Below, piece after piece: positions 17,863-27,493 of a DNA stretch of 64,000 bases. The notes beneath the pieces are model-generated. The model saw nothing but the letters and a program-made list of their open reading frames with translations, did not search any database and was not told the DNA's origin. The DNA is from Yinghuangia elevatio (GTDB lineage: Bacteria; Actinomycetota; Actinomycetes; Streptomycetales; Streptomycetaceae): assembly GCF_040649515.1 (NCBI RefSeq), contig NZ_JBEZFP010000028.1, positions 18,309 to 82,308 of the forward strand, in the 5' to 3' direction. The position numbers were made by a program, and so were the translations under genes. Position 1 is the stretch's first letter. Each line of letters opens with the position of its first letter.

Positions 17863-19335
17863 TCACTCCGCTTCGGCGAACGGGCGGTGTCCCGGCAGAG
17901 GCTCCGGAGCCCGGCCCGCAAGCGCGCCGTAGAGCGCCACGAGGACACTCGCCTGGCCCTCCCAAGAGTTCTCGGCCAGAAGCGATTCAGTGTACGCCGC
18001 GGCGTAGCTCCGCGGGTCCGCCAGGACCTTGCCGGCCGCTTCCGCGAAGGCTTCCGCGTCCCGCTTGCGCAAAGCGGCGTCCGCCACTTCGTCGGTCGTG
18101 CGCACCGCGAACACCTCGCCGCACCCGAGTTCGACCGTCTTGTCCGCCATCGCCTCCACGTCGGAGACCACGATGGGCAGTTTGGCGTGCATGTACTCGT
18201 AATACTTTGTGATCAGTGCGATCTCGTGGTTCACGGTGTGCAGGATCGGGATCACCCCGATGGTCGCCGACGAAAGGAACTCCGGGACGTGGTGCGGCGC
18301 GACGTACGGAACCGTGTGGATCCGGTCGCCCGCGCCAAGTTCACCCGCACGAGCGACCAACGAACGGACATAGGGGTCTTTCCTGTCACCGCACACGACG
18401 GCCACGTGCACACCGTCCAGCAACGGCAGCGCCTCGACCATGATGTCGACGCCGCGTGCGGGCGAGATGGCCCCGCTGTAGACCAGCAGCGGCACTTCGT
18501 CGGACAAACCGATGGTCTCCCGTATCCCGGTGACCTTGTCCTGCTCCGCGCCCGGATCGAGGTCCACCATCGGCGCGTTGGCGACGACGGTCGGCCGGGT
18601 GCGCAGCGCGTACTTCTCCAGCAGCATGTCGGCGAGCGTCGGCGACACCGTCACGACGGCGTCCGCGCGGCGCACGAACTCCCGTTCCAGACCCGTGTAC
18701 GCCAGCTTCCGCTGGGTCGGCATGTGCACGCCCTCGACGTACTCGTGGGCGTCATACACCACCTTGGGGCGCTTGCCCCCCGCGCGCGCGATGCGGTCGG
18801 CGACCCGGACACCGATGCCCGGGGTGTGCATGTCGTGCGCGTGGATCACGTCCGGCCGGAACTCCTCCACCACGGCGCTCCAGGCGTCCTCCAGGAGCAG
18901 CAGGTGACGTGCGGTACGCCGCCAGTCACCGTCGCGGATGTAGACCTTCCAGAGCGTCTCCTTGGCCTTGTCCTTGACCCCGGGACCACCGGTACCCGGC
19001 TCCTTGACGCTCTTCATCAGGCGGCGGCGCGCCTTGTAGTCCATGCGGGTCGCGAAGCTCGCCGCGCGAAGCGCGCCCGCCCTGGCCCGGTCGGCCGGCG
19101 CGGTGGCGTGCGCGTACTGCTCGGACTTCAGCTTGAAGCGGTTGGACAGCCCGGTCCGCACGACCCGCGCCGCACCGATGTGCGTCGTCCTGGTCGGCAC
19201 CGCGGGCGCGTTCGCGTCGTAGCCGAGCAGCAGGACGTCGAAGCCCGCCTCGGCCGCCGAGTACGCGACCTTCTGCACGCGGGAGTCCCGCGTGATGTCG
19301 TTGGCCACCAGCATGGCCACGCGAGGCCGTGTCAC
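17863..19335 (-). CDS. GT4 glycosyltransferase (locus family A)
   Basis: GTG 19335 overlaps the upstream stop (GTGA, 4 bp), so translation is coupled; 490 residues. It opens with RVAMLVANDITRDSRVQKVA, a motif repeated in the proteins at 24511-26004, 20918-24511 and, more loosely, 27494-28666, which I call family A. DVIHAHDMHTPGIG and VVYDAHEYVEG lie in the acceptor half; LLVYSGAISPARGVDIMVEA and ITKYYEYMHAKLPIVVSD form the donor half with the GT4 Glu. A cytoplasmic retaining glycosyltransferase that extends the surface polymer is expected. The sugar is unknown. Confidence 0.85.
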   Translation of the reverse strand: MTRPRVAMLVANDITRDSRVQKVAYSAAEAGFDVLLLGYDANAPAVPTRTTHIGAARVVRTGLSNRFKLKSEQYAHATAPADRARAGALRAASFATRMDYKARRRLMKSVKEPGTGGPGVKDKAKETLWKVYIRDGDWRRTARHLLLLEDAWSAVVEEFRPDVIHAHDMHTPGIGVRVADRIARAGGKRPKVVYDAHEYVEGVHMPTQRKLAYTGLEREFVRRADAVVTVSPTLADMLLEKYALRTRPTVVANAPMVDLDPGAEQDKVTGIRETIGLSDEVPLLVYSGAISPARGVDIMVEALPLLDGVHVAVVCGDRKDPYVRSLVARAGELGAGDRIHTVPYVAPHHVPEFLSSATIGVIPILHTVNHEIALITKYYEYMHAKLPIVVSDVEAMADKTVELGCGEVFAVRTTDEVADAALRKRDAEAFAEAAGKVLADPRSYAAAYTESLLAENSWEGQASVLVALYGALAGRAPEPLPGHRPFAEAE

Positions 19336-20918
19336 GGTGTGACCCCCAGGAACTCGGCGAGGACGCGCGCGCTGCGGGTGCCGTCGTGGTTGTCGCGGAC
19401 ATAAGCCGGTCCCCGCGCCGCCAGTTTCCCGGCCTCGTCGCGCTCCGCGAGGATGCGTTCCAGCTCGCTTCCCAGCGTATCCGGGTCGGCGTTGACCATG
19501 GGGACGTCGTCGGGCAGGTGTTCGGTGACCGACTCGTGCAGGTAGCAGACGGTGACGCGGCCGGCCGCCATCGCCTGTACGGACATGACGCCGTACGAGC
19601 CGAACACGAACTGGTCGAGCACGATGTCCGCGTCGGCCAGCAGCGCGGGCATCTCCGACGCCCGCACGCCCTTGATCCGGCGGTACTCGATCAGCCCCGC
19701 GTCGTGCATCTCCTCGACGACCGGCTCGATCAGCCCGGTGCCCTTGGTGAACGGGCTGGACGGGGCGTGCACCACCACGGGCCGCTCCCGGCGGAGCGGC
19801 TTCTTGTCGGTGGCCCACACCTGCGGGTCCACGACGACCGGCAGCCAGGCCGCGTCCGGGACGTCGTGCAGCAGGTCGGGCGTCGACACGAACTTCGGTA
19901 CGTCCATGGCCCGGACGACCGGCCCCAACCGGTCCACCTTGCTCTGCAGCGCACGCGTGAGCTCGTGGTCGGGGTCGAACGGCGAGAACGGCACCCGGGC
20001 GCGCTGCGCGGCCGGGTCGCGGATCTCCGAGCCGTGGAACGCGAGCCCCACCGCCACCCCGGCGGCGGCCAGTTCGGCGAGGTCGAAGTTCGCCCACGGG
20101 CCGTTGAGCCTGCCGAACGGCGGCATCGCGCACTCCGCCAGCACGTGCGAGTAGTTGTCGAGGACGTAGGCCAGCTGCCCCAACTGCCAGGTGCGCGACA
20201 GCCAGTCGTCCGTCGAGATGGTGCGGTCCGCGGCGAACCCGAAGGTGTTGCCGGAGCTGAGGGTGAACGTCTCCGCACGCACTCCCGGCAGCCGGCGCTC
20301 CACGGCGCGCGCCCATTCGTAGCCCTGCCCGGCCATGTTGGTGGGCCCGACGCCCAGCACCACGCCCTCGGGTACGGCGCCCTTGGCGTCGACGGTCGCG
20401 GCCTGCCCGACAGGGGCCTGCGCGACCGGTGCGAACGCCTCGGCGTACGGCCGGAACGCCGCCTCGCACCGCTCCCCCCACCGCGCGTCCGCGGCCGCGG
20501 CCTGCCACACCCGGTCGCGCACCGCGGCGAGCTTGCGGCGGGCCAGCTTGCGGCGCAGTCCCGTCACCAGGCCCGAGCCGGCCAGCGCCGCGACGTTCGA
20601 GCGGGCCACCGAGATCTCGGCGGCCGCATCGGCATCCACCGGCACATTGAGCACACGCAGCACGCCCGTGTCCGACACGGCGGCCGTCGTGGACACCTCG
20701 GCGGCCTCGGCGGGCGCCGCGAGCAGCACGTAGTTGCCGGCGTCGGCGAGCGCGCGCCCGGCCGAGATCTCCGGCCCGGCCTTGCCCACCGGGGCGTCCG
20801 CCGTCAGGACGACGCGCGGCAGCGCACGCCGCGCGTTCTCCGGCACCGCCTCGGCCGTCTCGCCCGCGTCGCCCGCGTCAGCCCCGCCCTCGGTCACGAC
20901 GGATTCCGTTTCGGCCAT
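19332..20918 (-). CDS. Glycosyltransferase-like protein (locus family B)
   Basis: ATG 20918 overlaps the upstream stop by one base; 528 residues. The first ~170 residues are Ala-rich and poorly conserved. From VVLGVGPTNMAGQGYEWARA onward it matches family B: the C-terminal half of the fused protein upstream and the gene at 26138. Typical points are AFHGSEIRDP, KFVSTPDLLHDVP, VVVHAPSSPFTKGT and VLDQFVFGSYGVMSVQAMAAG, which resemble GT-B donor domains. Adjacent families A and B may cooperate on one linkage. I call it a glycosyltransferase from fold-like motifs and context; activity is not certain. Confidence 0.75.
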   Translation of the reverse strand: MAETESVVTEGGADAGDAGETAEAVPENARRALPRVVLTADAPVGKAGPEISAGRALADAGNYVLLAAPAEAAEVSTTAAVSDTGVLRVLNVPVDADAAAEISVARSNVAALAGSGLVTGLRRKLARRKLAAVRDRVWQAAAADARWGERCEAAFRPYAEAFAPVAQAPVGQAATVDAKGAVPEGVVLGVGPTNMAGQGYEWARAVERRLPGVRAETFTLSSGNTFGFAADRTISTDDWLSRTWQLGQLAYVLDNYSHVLAECAMPPFGRLNGPWANFDLAELAAAGVAVGLAFHGSEIRDPAAQRARVPFSPFDPDHELTRALQSKVDRLGPVVRAMDVPKFVSTPDLLHDVPDAAWLPVVVDPQVWATDKKPLRRERPVVVHAPSSPFTKGTGLIEPVVEEMHDAGLIEYRRIKGVRASEMPALLADADIVLDQFVFGSYGVMSVQAMAAGRVTVCYLHESVTEHLPDDVPMVNADPDTLGSELERILAERDEAGKLAARGPAYVRDNHDGTRSARVLAEFLGVTP

Positions 20919-23900
20919 CAGGTCTCTCCCTGGGATGGTGCATGCCTGGCGAGAAAGGAAGCGAGTGCCGCCGCGGACCGGCGGCCGTCATGGTGGGCCG
21001 CCGCGAACGCGGGCCCGCGGGCCGCGACTTCGCGGGCCGCGTCGCGCTCGTCGAGCAGCCCGGTCAGCACGGTGCGCAGCGTCTGCGGGGTCGCCTCGAC
21101 CTGCGGCACTCCGCCGGTGAAGCGCTCGCGGACGCTGGGCGCCGCGTGTCCGACGACGACGCGCCCGGCGGCCATCGCCTGGGCGGCGAGGACGCCGACG
21201 TTCCCGATCGCAAGTTGGTCGATCACGATGTCGGCGTCCGCCACGAGCGCGGGCATGTCGGTCGGCGGGACCCCTTCGACGCGGCGGTACTCGACCAGGC
21301 CGCGCGCGGCGAGGTCGCCGACGACGGCGTCCACGACCGGGGAGCTCTTCAGCGTGCCGCGCGAAGGGGCGTGCAGCACAACGGGCTTGTCGCGGCGCAG
21401 CGGTTCGTCGCCGGGGCGCCACGCGGCCAGGTCGACCACGACGGGCAGCCACACCGCGTGCGGCCACCGTTCGACGACGAAGTCCAGCAGGTCGGGGGTC
21501 GAGACGAAGACCGGTCCGTCCCAGTCGGCCACATCGCGCATGCGCGCGTCGTAACGCGGCTGAAGGTCCTGCGACACCTGGCTGTTCGGATCGGCGAAGG
21601 GCGACTCGGCGTAGAGTTCGCGGTGCCGGCGCGGGTCGCGCACATCGGATCCGTGGAACACCAGCCCCACGGCGATCCCCGCGTCGCGCAGCACGTCGGC
21701 GTCCCCGGAGAAACGCCCCGACCGCGCGGCCTTGCCGGTCAACGGCAGTCCCGATTCGAGCAGTACGTGCGTTGCCGTACGCACGGCGTGCCGCCGCAAC
21801 GCGAGGTGCACGACCACCGACTCCCAGCCCGCGGTGGTGAGGTAACGGTCGGCGGGGAACCGCAGCGGGCCCTCTCGCCGCAACGCGAAGACCTCGGCCG
21901 GTACGCCGAGATGCCGCTCCGCGGCCTGCCCCCAGGCCCATCCCTGGCCGGCCATGTTGGCGGGCCCGATCATCAGGGACGCCGAGCCGGGCGGGGAACC
22001 CGCCGCGACGGACCGCAGCTGCGAACCGAAGGACACGGTGACCGCCTGCGCAACCGATTCCGCGTCCGCCGAGACCGCGGACGTCGGTGACCCGGCCCCG
22101 GATGCACCGGCCCCCTGGGTCGACGCGGTGGGACTGCCTGCTGCCCCGCGAGTGTCAGGTGTCGGCGTCGGGGGCGTCGAGTGCACGCGGTTCGCCCGTG
22201 GTGTGCACAGGCGTTCGAGGCTGCGCAGCGCGCGGCGCGCCTCGTGGGTCTCCGGAAGACCCGTCGGGTCGGCGCCAGGGCGGTGGTACTCGACGACCAG
22301 CTTGCGTCCGGACTTCTTCGCCCGGGCGGCCGCGTGCGAGGCGATCAGGAGCGCCACGGGGTCGCACGCGTGCACCACTTCGGGAGCCAGCGCGTCGAGC
22401 ACGGGCGCGAGCGCGACCTCGGTGTCGACCGCCTCGGGCAGTGCGGCGCGCCAGCCGACCGAGGGCAGGTCCGGCAGTCGCTCGAACAACGAACTGCTCT
22501 TGCGGCCCAGGAACTCCGCGTACGTGCGGGCCGCACGGGCCACGGACTCGTCCGTCCCGCGCCTGCGGTCGCGGCCCGCGGCGACGGTGCGCGGCGCCGG
22601 GACGAGGAGCACTTGGGCGGCGTCGGGGGCCTGCGGCGGGCGGCGGGTGCTGTCGCCCGGGCCGTCGGGGTCCGGGGCCAGGACGACGGTGTCATGGCCC
22701 TCGGCGCGCGCCCGGTCGGCGAGTGCGGTGACCACGCCGCGGCGTACCCCGGTCGCGGACGCGACGAGCACCACGCTGCGCGCGGCGGGGGCCGGGATGC
22801 CCGCGGCGTCGGTGAGTTCGGCCGGCGGGCGCCCTTCGGCGACGGCCGCCGGTGCCACCGTCGGCGCGTCGGCGGCCAGGTCCGCGAATCCGGCCGCTCC
22901 CGCGGCGAGTTCCGCCGCGAGCGTGCCCGACGCGATCGGTTCGGGCACGAGTCCGGTGAGGCGCTCGTACAACGCGGCGACGTTCTCGGTCTGGCGGTCC
23001 CAGGAGTGCTCCTCCAGGAGCCCGTCCGCGGCGTACGGCTTGACGTACCGCTCGCGGTCGGCGAGGACCTTGCGGACCGCGGCGGCGAGGCCTTCCGCGT
23101 CGTCGGCCTCGAACACCTCGCCGCAGCCCAGTTCGCGCGTGAAGGCCGCCATCGTCTTCACGTCGGAGACGACGATGGGCAGCCCGGCGTGCATGTATTC
23201 GTAGTACTTGGTGATCAGCGAGATCTCGTGGTTGGGCAGGTGCCGCAGCGGGATGATGCCGATCGTGGCGGAGGAAAGGTGGTCGACGACCTGCTCGGGG
23301 TCGACGTAGGGCACGAAGTGGAAGCGGTCGCCCACCCCCAGTTCGGCGACGCGCGCCTCCAGCACCGCGAAGTAGGGGCGGCGGTCGCCCGCGACCACGA
23401 CGACGTGCGCATCGGGCAGGCGCACCAGAGCCTCGGCCAGGGTGTCGACGCCGCGCTCCGGAGCGAGCCAGCCGGAGTAGACCAGCACCGGGACGTCGTC
23501 GGGCAGGCCGGCCGCGCCGCGCACGCCCCGCCCGGTGCCGCCCGTGGGCCGGGTCAGGCGCGGCGCGTTGGTGGCGACCGTCGGGCGGTCCCGCAGGTCG
23601 TAGCGGTCCCGCAGCATGTCGGCGAGGGTGTCGGAGACGGTCACGACGCCGTCGACGCGGGCGATCAGTTCGCGTTCGAGGCCGACGTACGCGGCCTTCT
23701 GCTCCGGATCCGGGTAGCCGGCGCCCGCGATGAACTCCTGCGCGTCGTAGATCATCACGGCCTTGCGGCCCGCGCGGCGCGCACGTTCGACCGCCCGCGC
23801 GCCGACACCGAGCGCGGTGATGTCCTGCGCGTGCACGATGTCGGGTTGCAGCGCATCGATCTCCGGGCCGAACGCGGCCTCGAAGTCCACCAGTTGCGGC

Positions 23901-24511
23901 TGTGTGGCACGCCAGCCGGAGCCCTCGGCGAGGTAGGAGTAGGCCACCGCACGGGCCTTCGCGCCCGGCCGGGCGACGCGCGCCATACGGGCGGCGTGTC
24001 GGCGGGTGGCCTCGCGGCGCACCATGTGACGGGCCCGCGCTGCGGTCACGCCCGCGCCCTTGAGGGTGTGCCGCACGCGGTCGGCCGGCGTCTCGACGAA
24101 GGCCTCTTCGGCGGCCTGTTCGCGCCGCAGGAAGTTGACCGCGACGCGGTCGGCGACCTCGTCCTCGCGGCTCAGGAAGCCGATGCGGCCCAGCACCCCG
24201 CGCAGGCGCCGCGACCGGCGGTAGGGGGCCACCACCGCGGGCACCGGGACACGGATGACCGTGGCCGCGCCGCGCTCCGGGTCGCCGAGCGTGGTCACCT
24301 CCCGGGCCGCGGTACGCGACCGCCCGAGCACCACGACGTCCCAGCCGCGCTCCGCCATGCCCAGCGCGAGCTTCTGGATGCGCGAGTCGCCGGTGATCCA
24401 GTTCATGCGCAGCAGTACGAGGCGCGGCGGCGCGCCGGCCGCACGGGGCGCGGGGACGGCGGCCACCGCGGCGGACGGCACTGCTGCGGCTGCGGGCCGG
24501 GACGCCGCCAT
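20918..24511 (-). CDS. Two-module glycosyltransferase: family A fused to family B
   Basis: ATG 24511 overlaps the preceding stop (TGATG); 1197 residues, far longer than a normal GT. Residues about 30-480 are a complete family A GT4 (LVLLRMNWITGDSRIQKLAL, DIVHAQDITALGVGA, ITKYYEYMHAGLPIVVSD). Residues about 560-740 hold an Ala/Pro-rich linker and another Rossmann-like stretch. Residues about 790-1190 are a complete family B module (IGPANMAGQGWAWGQAAE, VFHGSDVRDP, VVLHAPSRGTLKSSP, IDQLAIGNVGVLAAQAMAAG). The same two families are separate genes on both sides, so this is a natural fusion and suggests A and B act as partners. Both frames are intact. Confidence 0.85.
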   Translation of the reverse strand: MAASRPAAAAVPSAAVAAVPAPRAAGAPPRLVLLRMNWITGDSRIQKLALGMAERGWDVVVLGRSRTAAREVTTLGDPERGAATVIRVPVPAVVAPYRRSRRLRGVLGRIGFLSREDEVADRVAVNFLRREQAAEEAFVETPADRVRHTLKGAGVTAARARHMVRREATRRHAARMARVARPGAKARAVAYSYLAEGSGWRATQPQLVDFEAAFGPEIDALQPDIVHAQDITALGVGARAVERARRAGRKAVMIYDAQEFIAGAGYPDPEQKAAYVGLERELIARVDGVVTVSDTLADMLRDRYDLRDRPTVATNAPRLTRPTGGTGRGVRGAAGLPDDVPVLVYSGWLAPERGVDTLAEALVRLPDAHVVVVAGDRRPYFAVLEARVAELGVGDRFHFVPYVDPEQVVDHLSSATIGIIPLRHLPNHEISLITKYYEYMHAGLPIVVSDVKTMAAFTRELGCGEVFEADDAEGLAAAVRKVLADRERYVKPYAADGLLEEHSWDRQTENVAALYERLTGLVPEPIASGTLAAELAAGAAGFADLAADAPTVAPAAVAEGRPPAELTDAAGIPAPAARSVVLVASATGVRRGVVTALADRARAEGHDTVVLAPDPDGPGDSTRRPPQAPDAAQVLLVPAPRTVAAGRDRRRGTDESVARAARTYAEFLGRKSSSLFERLPDLPSVGWRAALPEAVDTEVALAPVLDALAPEVVHACDPVALLIASHAAARAKKSGRKLVVEYHRPGADPTGLPETHEARRALRSLERLCTPRANRVHSTPPTPTPDTRGAAGSPTASTQGAGASGAGSPTSAVSADAESVAQAVTVSFGSQLRSVAAGSPPGSASLMIGPANMAGQGWAWGQAAERHLGVPAEVFALRREGPLRFPADRYLTTAGWESVVVHLALRRHAVRTATHVLLESGLPLTGKAARSGRFSGDADVLRDAGIAVGLVFHGSDVRDPRRHRELYAESPFADPNSQVSQDLQPRYDARMRDVADWDGPVFVSTPDLLDFVVERWPHAVWLPVVVDLAAWRPGDEPLRRDKPVVLHAPSRGTLKSSPVVDAVVGDLAARGLVEYRRVEGVPPTDMPALVADADIVIDQLAIGNVGVLAAQAMAAGRVVVGHAAPSVRERFTGGVPQVEATPQTLRTVLTGLLDERDAAREVAARGPAFAAAHHDGRRSAAALASFLARHAPSQGET

Positions 24512-26004
24512 CAGCCCGCCAACCGCTCGTACAGTCCCAGCAGTTCGGGCACCTGGGCCTCCCACGTGTTGCGGGCGAGCAGGTCCCCGTCGTAGGGCTT
24601 CACATACTTGTCGCGGTCCGCGAGCACCGCCCGCACTCCGGCCGCGAACGCCTCGCTGTCGCCCGCCGGGAACACCTCGCCGATCCCCTGCTCCCGCGTG
24701 AACGCGCCGACCGTGCGCAGGTCGGACACCACCAGCGGCAGGCGGGCGTTGAGGTACTCGTAGTACTTGCTGGGCAGCGAGAGCTCGTAGTTCGGCGAGT
24801 GCAGCGACGTCACGATGCCGACGCTGCCGGCCGCGAGATGGCCCACCACCTGGTGCGGTTTGACGTACGGCAGGATGTGCAGCCGGTCGGCCACCCCGAG
24901 GTCGCGGGCCTGCCGCTCCAGCGCGTCGACGTACGGGTTGCGTGCGGTGACCATCGCGAGGTGCACGTCCGGCAGCGACGGCAGGGCCGCGACGGCGGTC
25001 TCCAGCGAGCGTTCGGGCGCGGTCATCCCGGCGTACACCATCAGCGGCACGTCGGGACCGAGCCCGGCGGCGGCACGTACGTCGGGCACCGTGTCCGCGT
25101 CGTCCCCCGAGGCCAGCTCGGCGACGGTCGGCGCGTTGCAGACCACGGTCGGCCGCACTTCCAGGCCGTGGTCGGCGGCCAGCAGGTCGGCGATGGCGTC
25201 GGAGACGGTGATGACGCCGTCGGCGAGGCGGATGTACTTGCGTTCCTGCGCGGCCATCGCCGGGCGGAACGCGGGGTCGCCCGGCCGCTCCCAGCCCGCG
25301 ATGTACTCGTGCGCGTCGTAGACGATCTTCACGGGGTGCCCCGTGCCGCGCAGTTTGAGCCCCGCGCGCACCACGAGTCCCACGGTGTCGAAGTCGTGGG
25401 CGTGCAGCAGGTCCGGCTTGAGTTCGGCGATTACGGGAGTGAACGCGGTGTCGAAGTCGACCAGTTGGGGCTGGGTGAGCCACGCGCCGCCGTCCCGGCC
25501 GAGGCCGACGGCCAGGCGCGTGCGCCCGCCCGGCTTCTTGGCCTTGGCCGCGGACCGCTCGTAGAGCCTGCGCCGGGCCTCGATCCAGTAGCCGCGCGCC
25601 CGGTCGGCCGCGGTCAGCCCGGTAAGCCGCAGCTTGGCGGCGAGGTCGTCGTCGCCGAGGGCGGCGAGGCGGCGCTCGACCTCCAGGTCGGCGCGCAGGG
25701 CGCGGCGCGCGTCGACGCGCATGCGCGCCTGCTCGCCGGAGCGGTAGCCGAGGCGTCCCGCGACCCCGCGCGGCGGGTTGTCCTTGCGGTACGTCTGGGC
25801 GGTCATGCGCAGCGGTACGCGGATCACCCGCGCGTCGCCGATCGTGTACTCCTCGCGGGTGTTCCCGCGTGCCCGGCCCAGCAGCACGACGTCCCACCCG
25901 GCCTCGGCGACCGACCGCGCGGTCTTCTGCACGCGCGAGTCGCCGTCGACGAAGTTGCTGACGACCATGACCGCGAGCCGCGGCCGCTGCTCTGCTCCCT
26001 GCAC
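24511..26004 (-). CDS. GT4 glycosyltransferase (locus family A)
   Basis: GTG 26004 behind GAGAGAG; 497 residues. Starts RLAVMVVSNFVDGDSRVQKTA, the family A opening, and has LLHAHDFDTVGLVV, IVYDAHEYIAGWERPGD, LMVYAGMTAPERSLETAV and LPSKYYEYLNARLPLVVSD. The usual GT4 donor-site Glu is present in KYYEYL. An extra Arg/Ala-rich helical segment (about 85-165) separates the first strands from the rest of the acceptor domain. It heads the tightly overlapped set 26004 to 17863. Donor unknown. Confidence 0.85.
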   Translation of the reverse strand: MQGAEQRPRLAVMVVSNFVDGDSRVQKTARSVAEAGWDVVLLGRARGNTREEYTIGDARVIRVPLRMTAQTYRKDNPPRGVAGRLGYRSGEQARMRVDARRALRADLEVERRLAALGDDDLAAKLRLTGLTAADRARGYWIEARRRLYERSAAKAKKPGGRTRLAVGLGRDGGAWLTQPQLVDFDTAFTPVIAELKPDLLHAHDFDTVGLVVRAGLKLRGTGHPVKIVYDAHEYIAGWERPGDPAFRPAMAAQERKYIRLADGVITVSDAIADLLAADHGLEVRPTVVCNAPTVAELASGDDADTVPDVRAAAGLGPDVPLMVYAGMTAPERSLETAVAALPSLPDVHLAMVTARNPYVDALERQARDLGVADRLHILPYVKPHQVVGHLAAGSVGIVTSLHSPNYELSLPSKYYEYLNARLPLVVSDLRTVGAFTREQGIGEVFPAGDSEAFAAGVRAVLADRDKYVKPYDGDLLARNTWEAQVPELLGLYERLAG

Positions 26005-26137
26005 TGCGGGTCACTCTCTCTCGACTGTGCGGTGGTCAAGGCCGGGTGCGTGGGCCCGGATCACGCGGTCAGTTTGCCACGCCCGGCGATTCCGCTCGGG
26101 GACAGCGCGCGGGCCGCGGGGCGCGGTGTCGCCGGGA

Positions 26138-27415
26138 TCAGGACCGCTTGCGCAGCGCGCCCATTTTGACCAGCTTCACCCGGGCGCGCTTGCGGGCCCC
26201 GTCCAGGCGCCGCACCAGCAGGTGGACGCGGGGGTTGTCCTCGATCCGGTCGCGCACCGAGCGCGGCGGGACCGTCGCGGCGCGGTCGCCTTGGCGGCCC
26301 AGCGCCTGGCGCAGCCGCGACAGCTCGGCCTCCAGGGCGGTGATGCGGCCCCGGCCTTCGACCACCGGCCAGTCGGGGCGGTCGGCGACCACCTTGACCG
26401 GCGGTTCGCGGTACGCGTCCAGCAACTGCCGTGCCACCGTGCCCAGATCGTGGCGCTTGTGCACCCAGGCCACCGATTCGGCGCGCAGGCGGGCGCGTTC
26501 GTCGGGGTCGCCGGCGAGGCGGCGTACGACGTCCCCGAGGTCGGCACCGACCGCCTCGACCACCGGGCAGCCGGGCACCCGGGCGCGGTTGCGCTCGTGC
26601 ACGTGCGCGATGGCGATCGCGCCGCAGGCCATGCCCTCGACGGACACCATGCCGTGGTCGCCGATGGTCAGGCTGTCGACGATCATGTCGGCGCGCGCGA
26701 ACTCGGCCTTGACCTGGCTGTGCGACAGCCCGGACAGCGGCCGGTACTCGACGACGCCCTCCTCGTGCAGCGGCGCCAGCGCGGCGTCGACCAGGTGCGA
26801 GCCCTTCGTGGCGCGCTTGGAGGGCAGGTGCACGACGACCGGCACGCGCGGTTCGGGCCCACGCTCGGTGCGCCACGCCTCGGCGTCGATGGCCAAGGGC
26901 ACCAGTTCGGCGTCCGGCACGTAGTCGAGCAGGCCCGGCGTGGAGACGAACATGCGGTCACTGTGCCGCCGGGCGATCTCGACCATGGCGTGGATGCGCA
27001 CCTCGTCGACGACCGCGTCCTTCAGGTACGAGTCGGGCTCCCGCTCCATGTGCACGCTGCGCAGCCGCACGTCGGAGCCGTGCCAGTGCATGAAGACCTT
27101 CTTGCCGAGCGAGCGCAGCAGGGGCAGGTCCCACAGGGCGGGCAGGAGCGGCTCGTGGGCGTTGAGGAGCGAGCGGCCGTACTGGAAGTGGAAGACGTCG
27201 AAGTTGCGGACCGCGTGGTCGAGGACCTGCCAGCGGTACTCGGGTTCGGCGAGCAGGCGGTCGGCGTCCCACACCCGGTCGGGCACGATGCCGAAGGCCG
27301 GCTCGCCGAAGCTCCACACCTCCGCGTGGACGCCGAGCGCGCGCATTCCGCGGGCCCAGGTGCTGGGTTGCCCGGCGATGTCGCGGGGAGCGTAGAGAAC
27401 CCGGAGTGACGTCAT
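26138..27415 (-). CDS. Glycosyltransferase-like protein (locus family B) with C-terminal coiled segment
   Basis: ATG 27415; 425 residues. LRVLYAPRDIAGQPSTWARG at the start corresponds to the NMAGQG..WARA motif of the other family B proteins, followed by FMHWHGSDVRL, RMFVSTPGLLDYVP, VVVHLPSKRATKGS and VDSLTIGDHGMVSVEGMACG. It lacks the long variable N-terminus of the gene at 19332. After the GT-like core, residues about 350-380 (ITALEAELSRLRQALGRQ) look like a short coiled coil, and the tail is strongly basic, which could hold the protein at the membrane. Gaps of 78 and 133 bp separate it from its neighbours. Confidence 0.78.
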   Translation of the reverse strand: MTSLRVLYAPRDIAGQPSTWARGMRALGVHAEVWSFGEPAFGIVPDRVWDADRLLAEPEYRWQVLDHAVRNFDVFHFQYGRSLLNAHEPLLPALWDLPLLRSLGKKVFMHWHGSDVRLRSVHMEREPDSYLKDAVVDEVRIHAMVEIARRHSDRMFVSTPGLLDYVPDAELVPLAIDAEAWRTERGPEPRVPVVVHLPSKRATKGSHLVDAALAPLHEEGVVEYRPLSGLSHSQVKAEFARADMIVDSLTIGDHGMVSVEGMACGAIAIAHVHERNRARVPGCPVVEAVGADLGDVVRRLAGDPDERARLRAESVAWVHKRHDLGTVARQLLDAYREPPVKVVADRPDWPVVEGRGRITALEAELSRLRQALGRQGDRAATVPPRSVRDRIEDNPRVHLLVRRLDGARKRARVKLVKMGALRKRS

Positions 27416-27493
27416 GGCGGCGTGTCTTCCTGCGTTCGCGGACGGGCGGAGTGCGGTGGGCGGGTGGTCCGGCCGGCGGGCTCGCGGGGCCGG

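Noticed and set aside
20918..26014. One 1698-codon minus frame covering two glycosyltransferase genes
   Set aside because: Only the part from 24511 down is real. The upper part is an out-of-frame shadow of the family A gene 24511-26004, which has the recognisable motifs.
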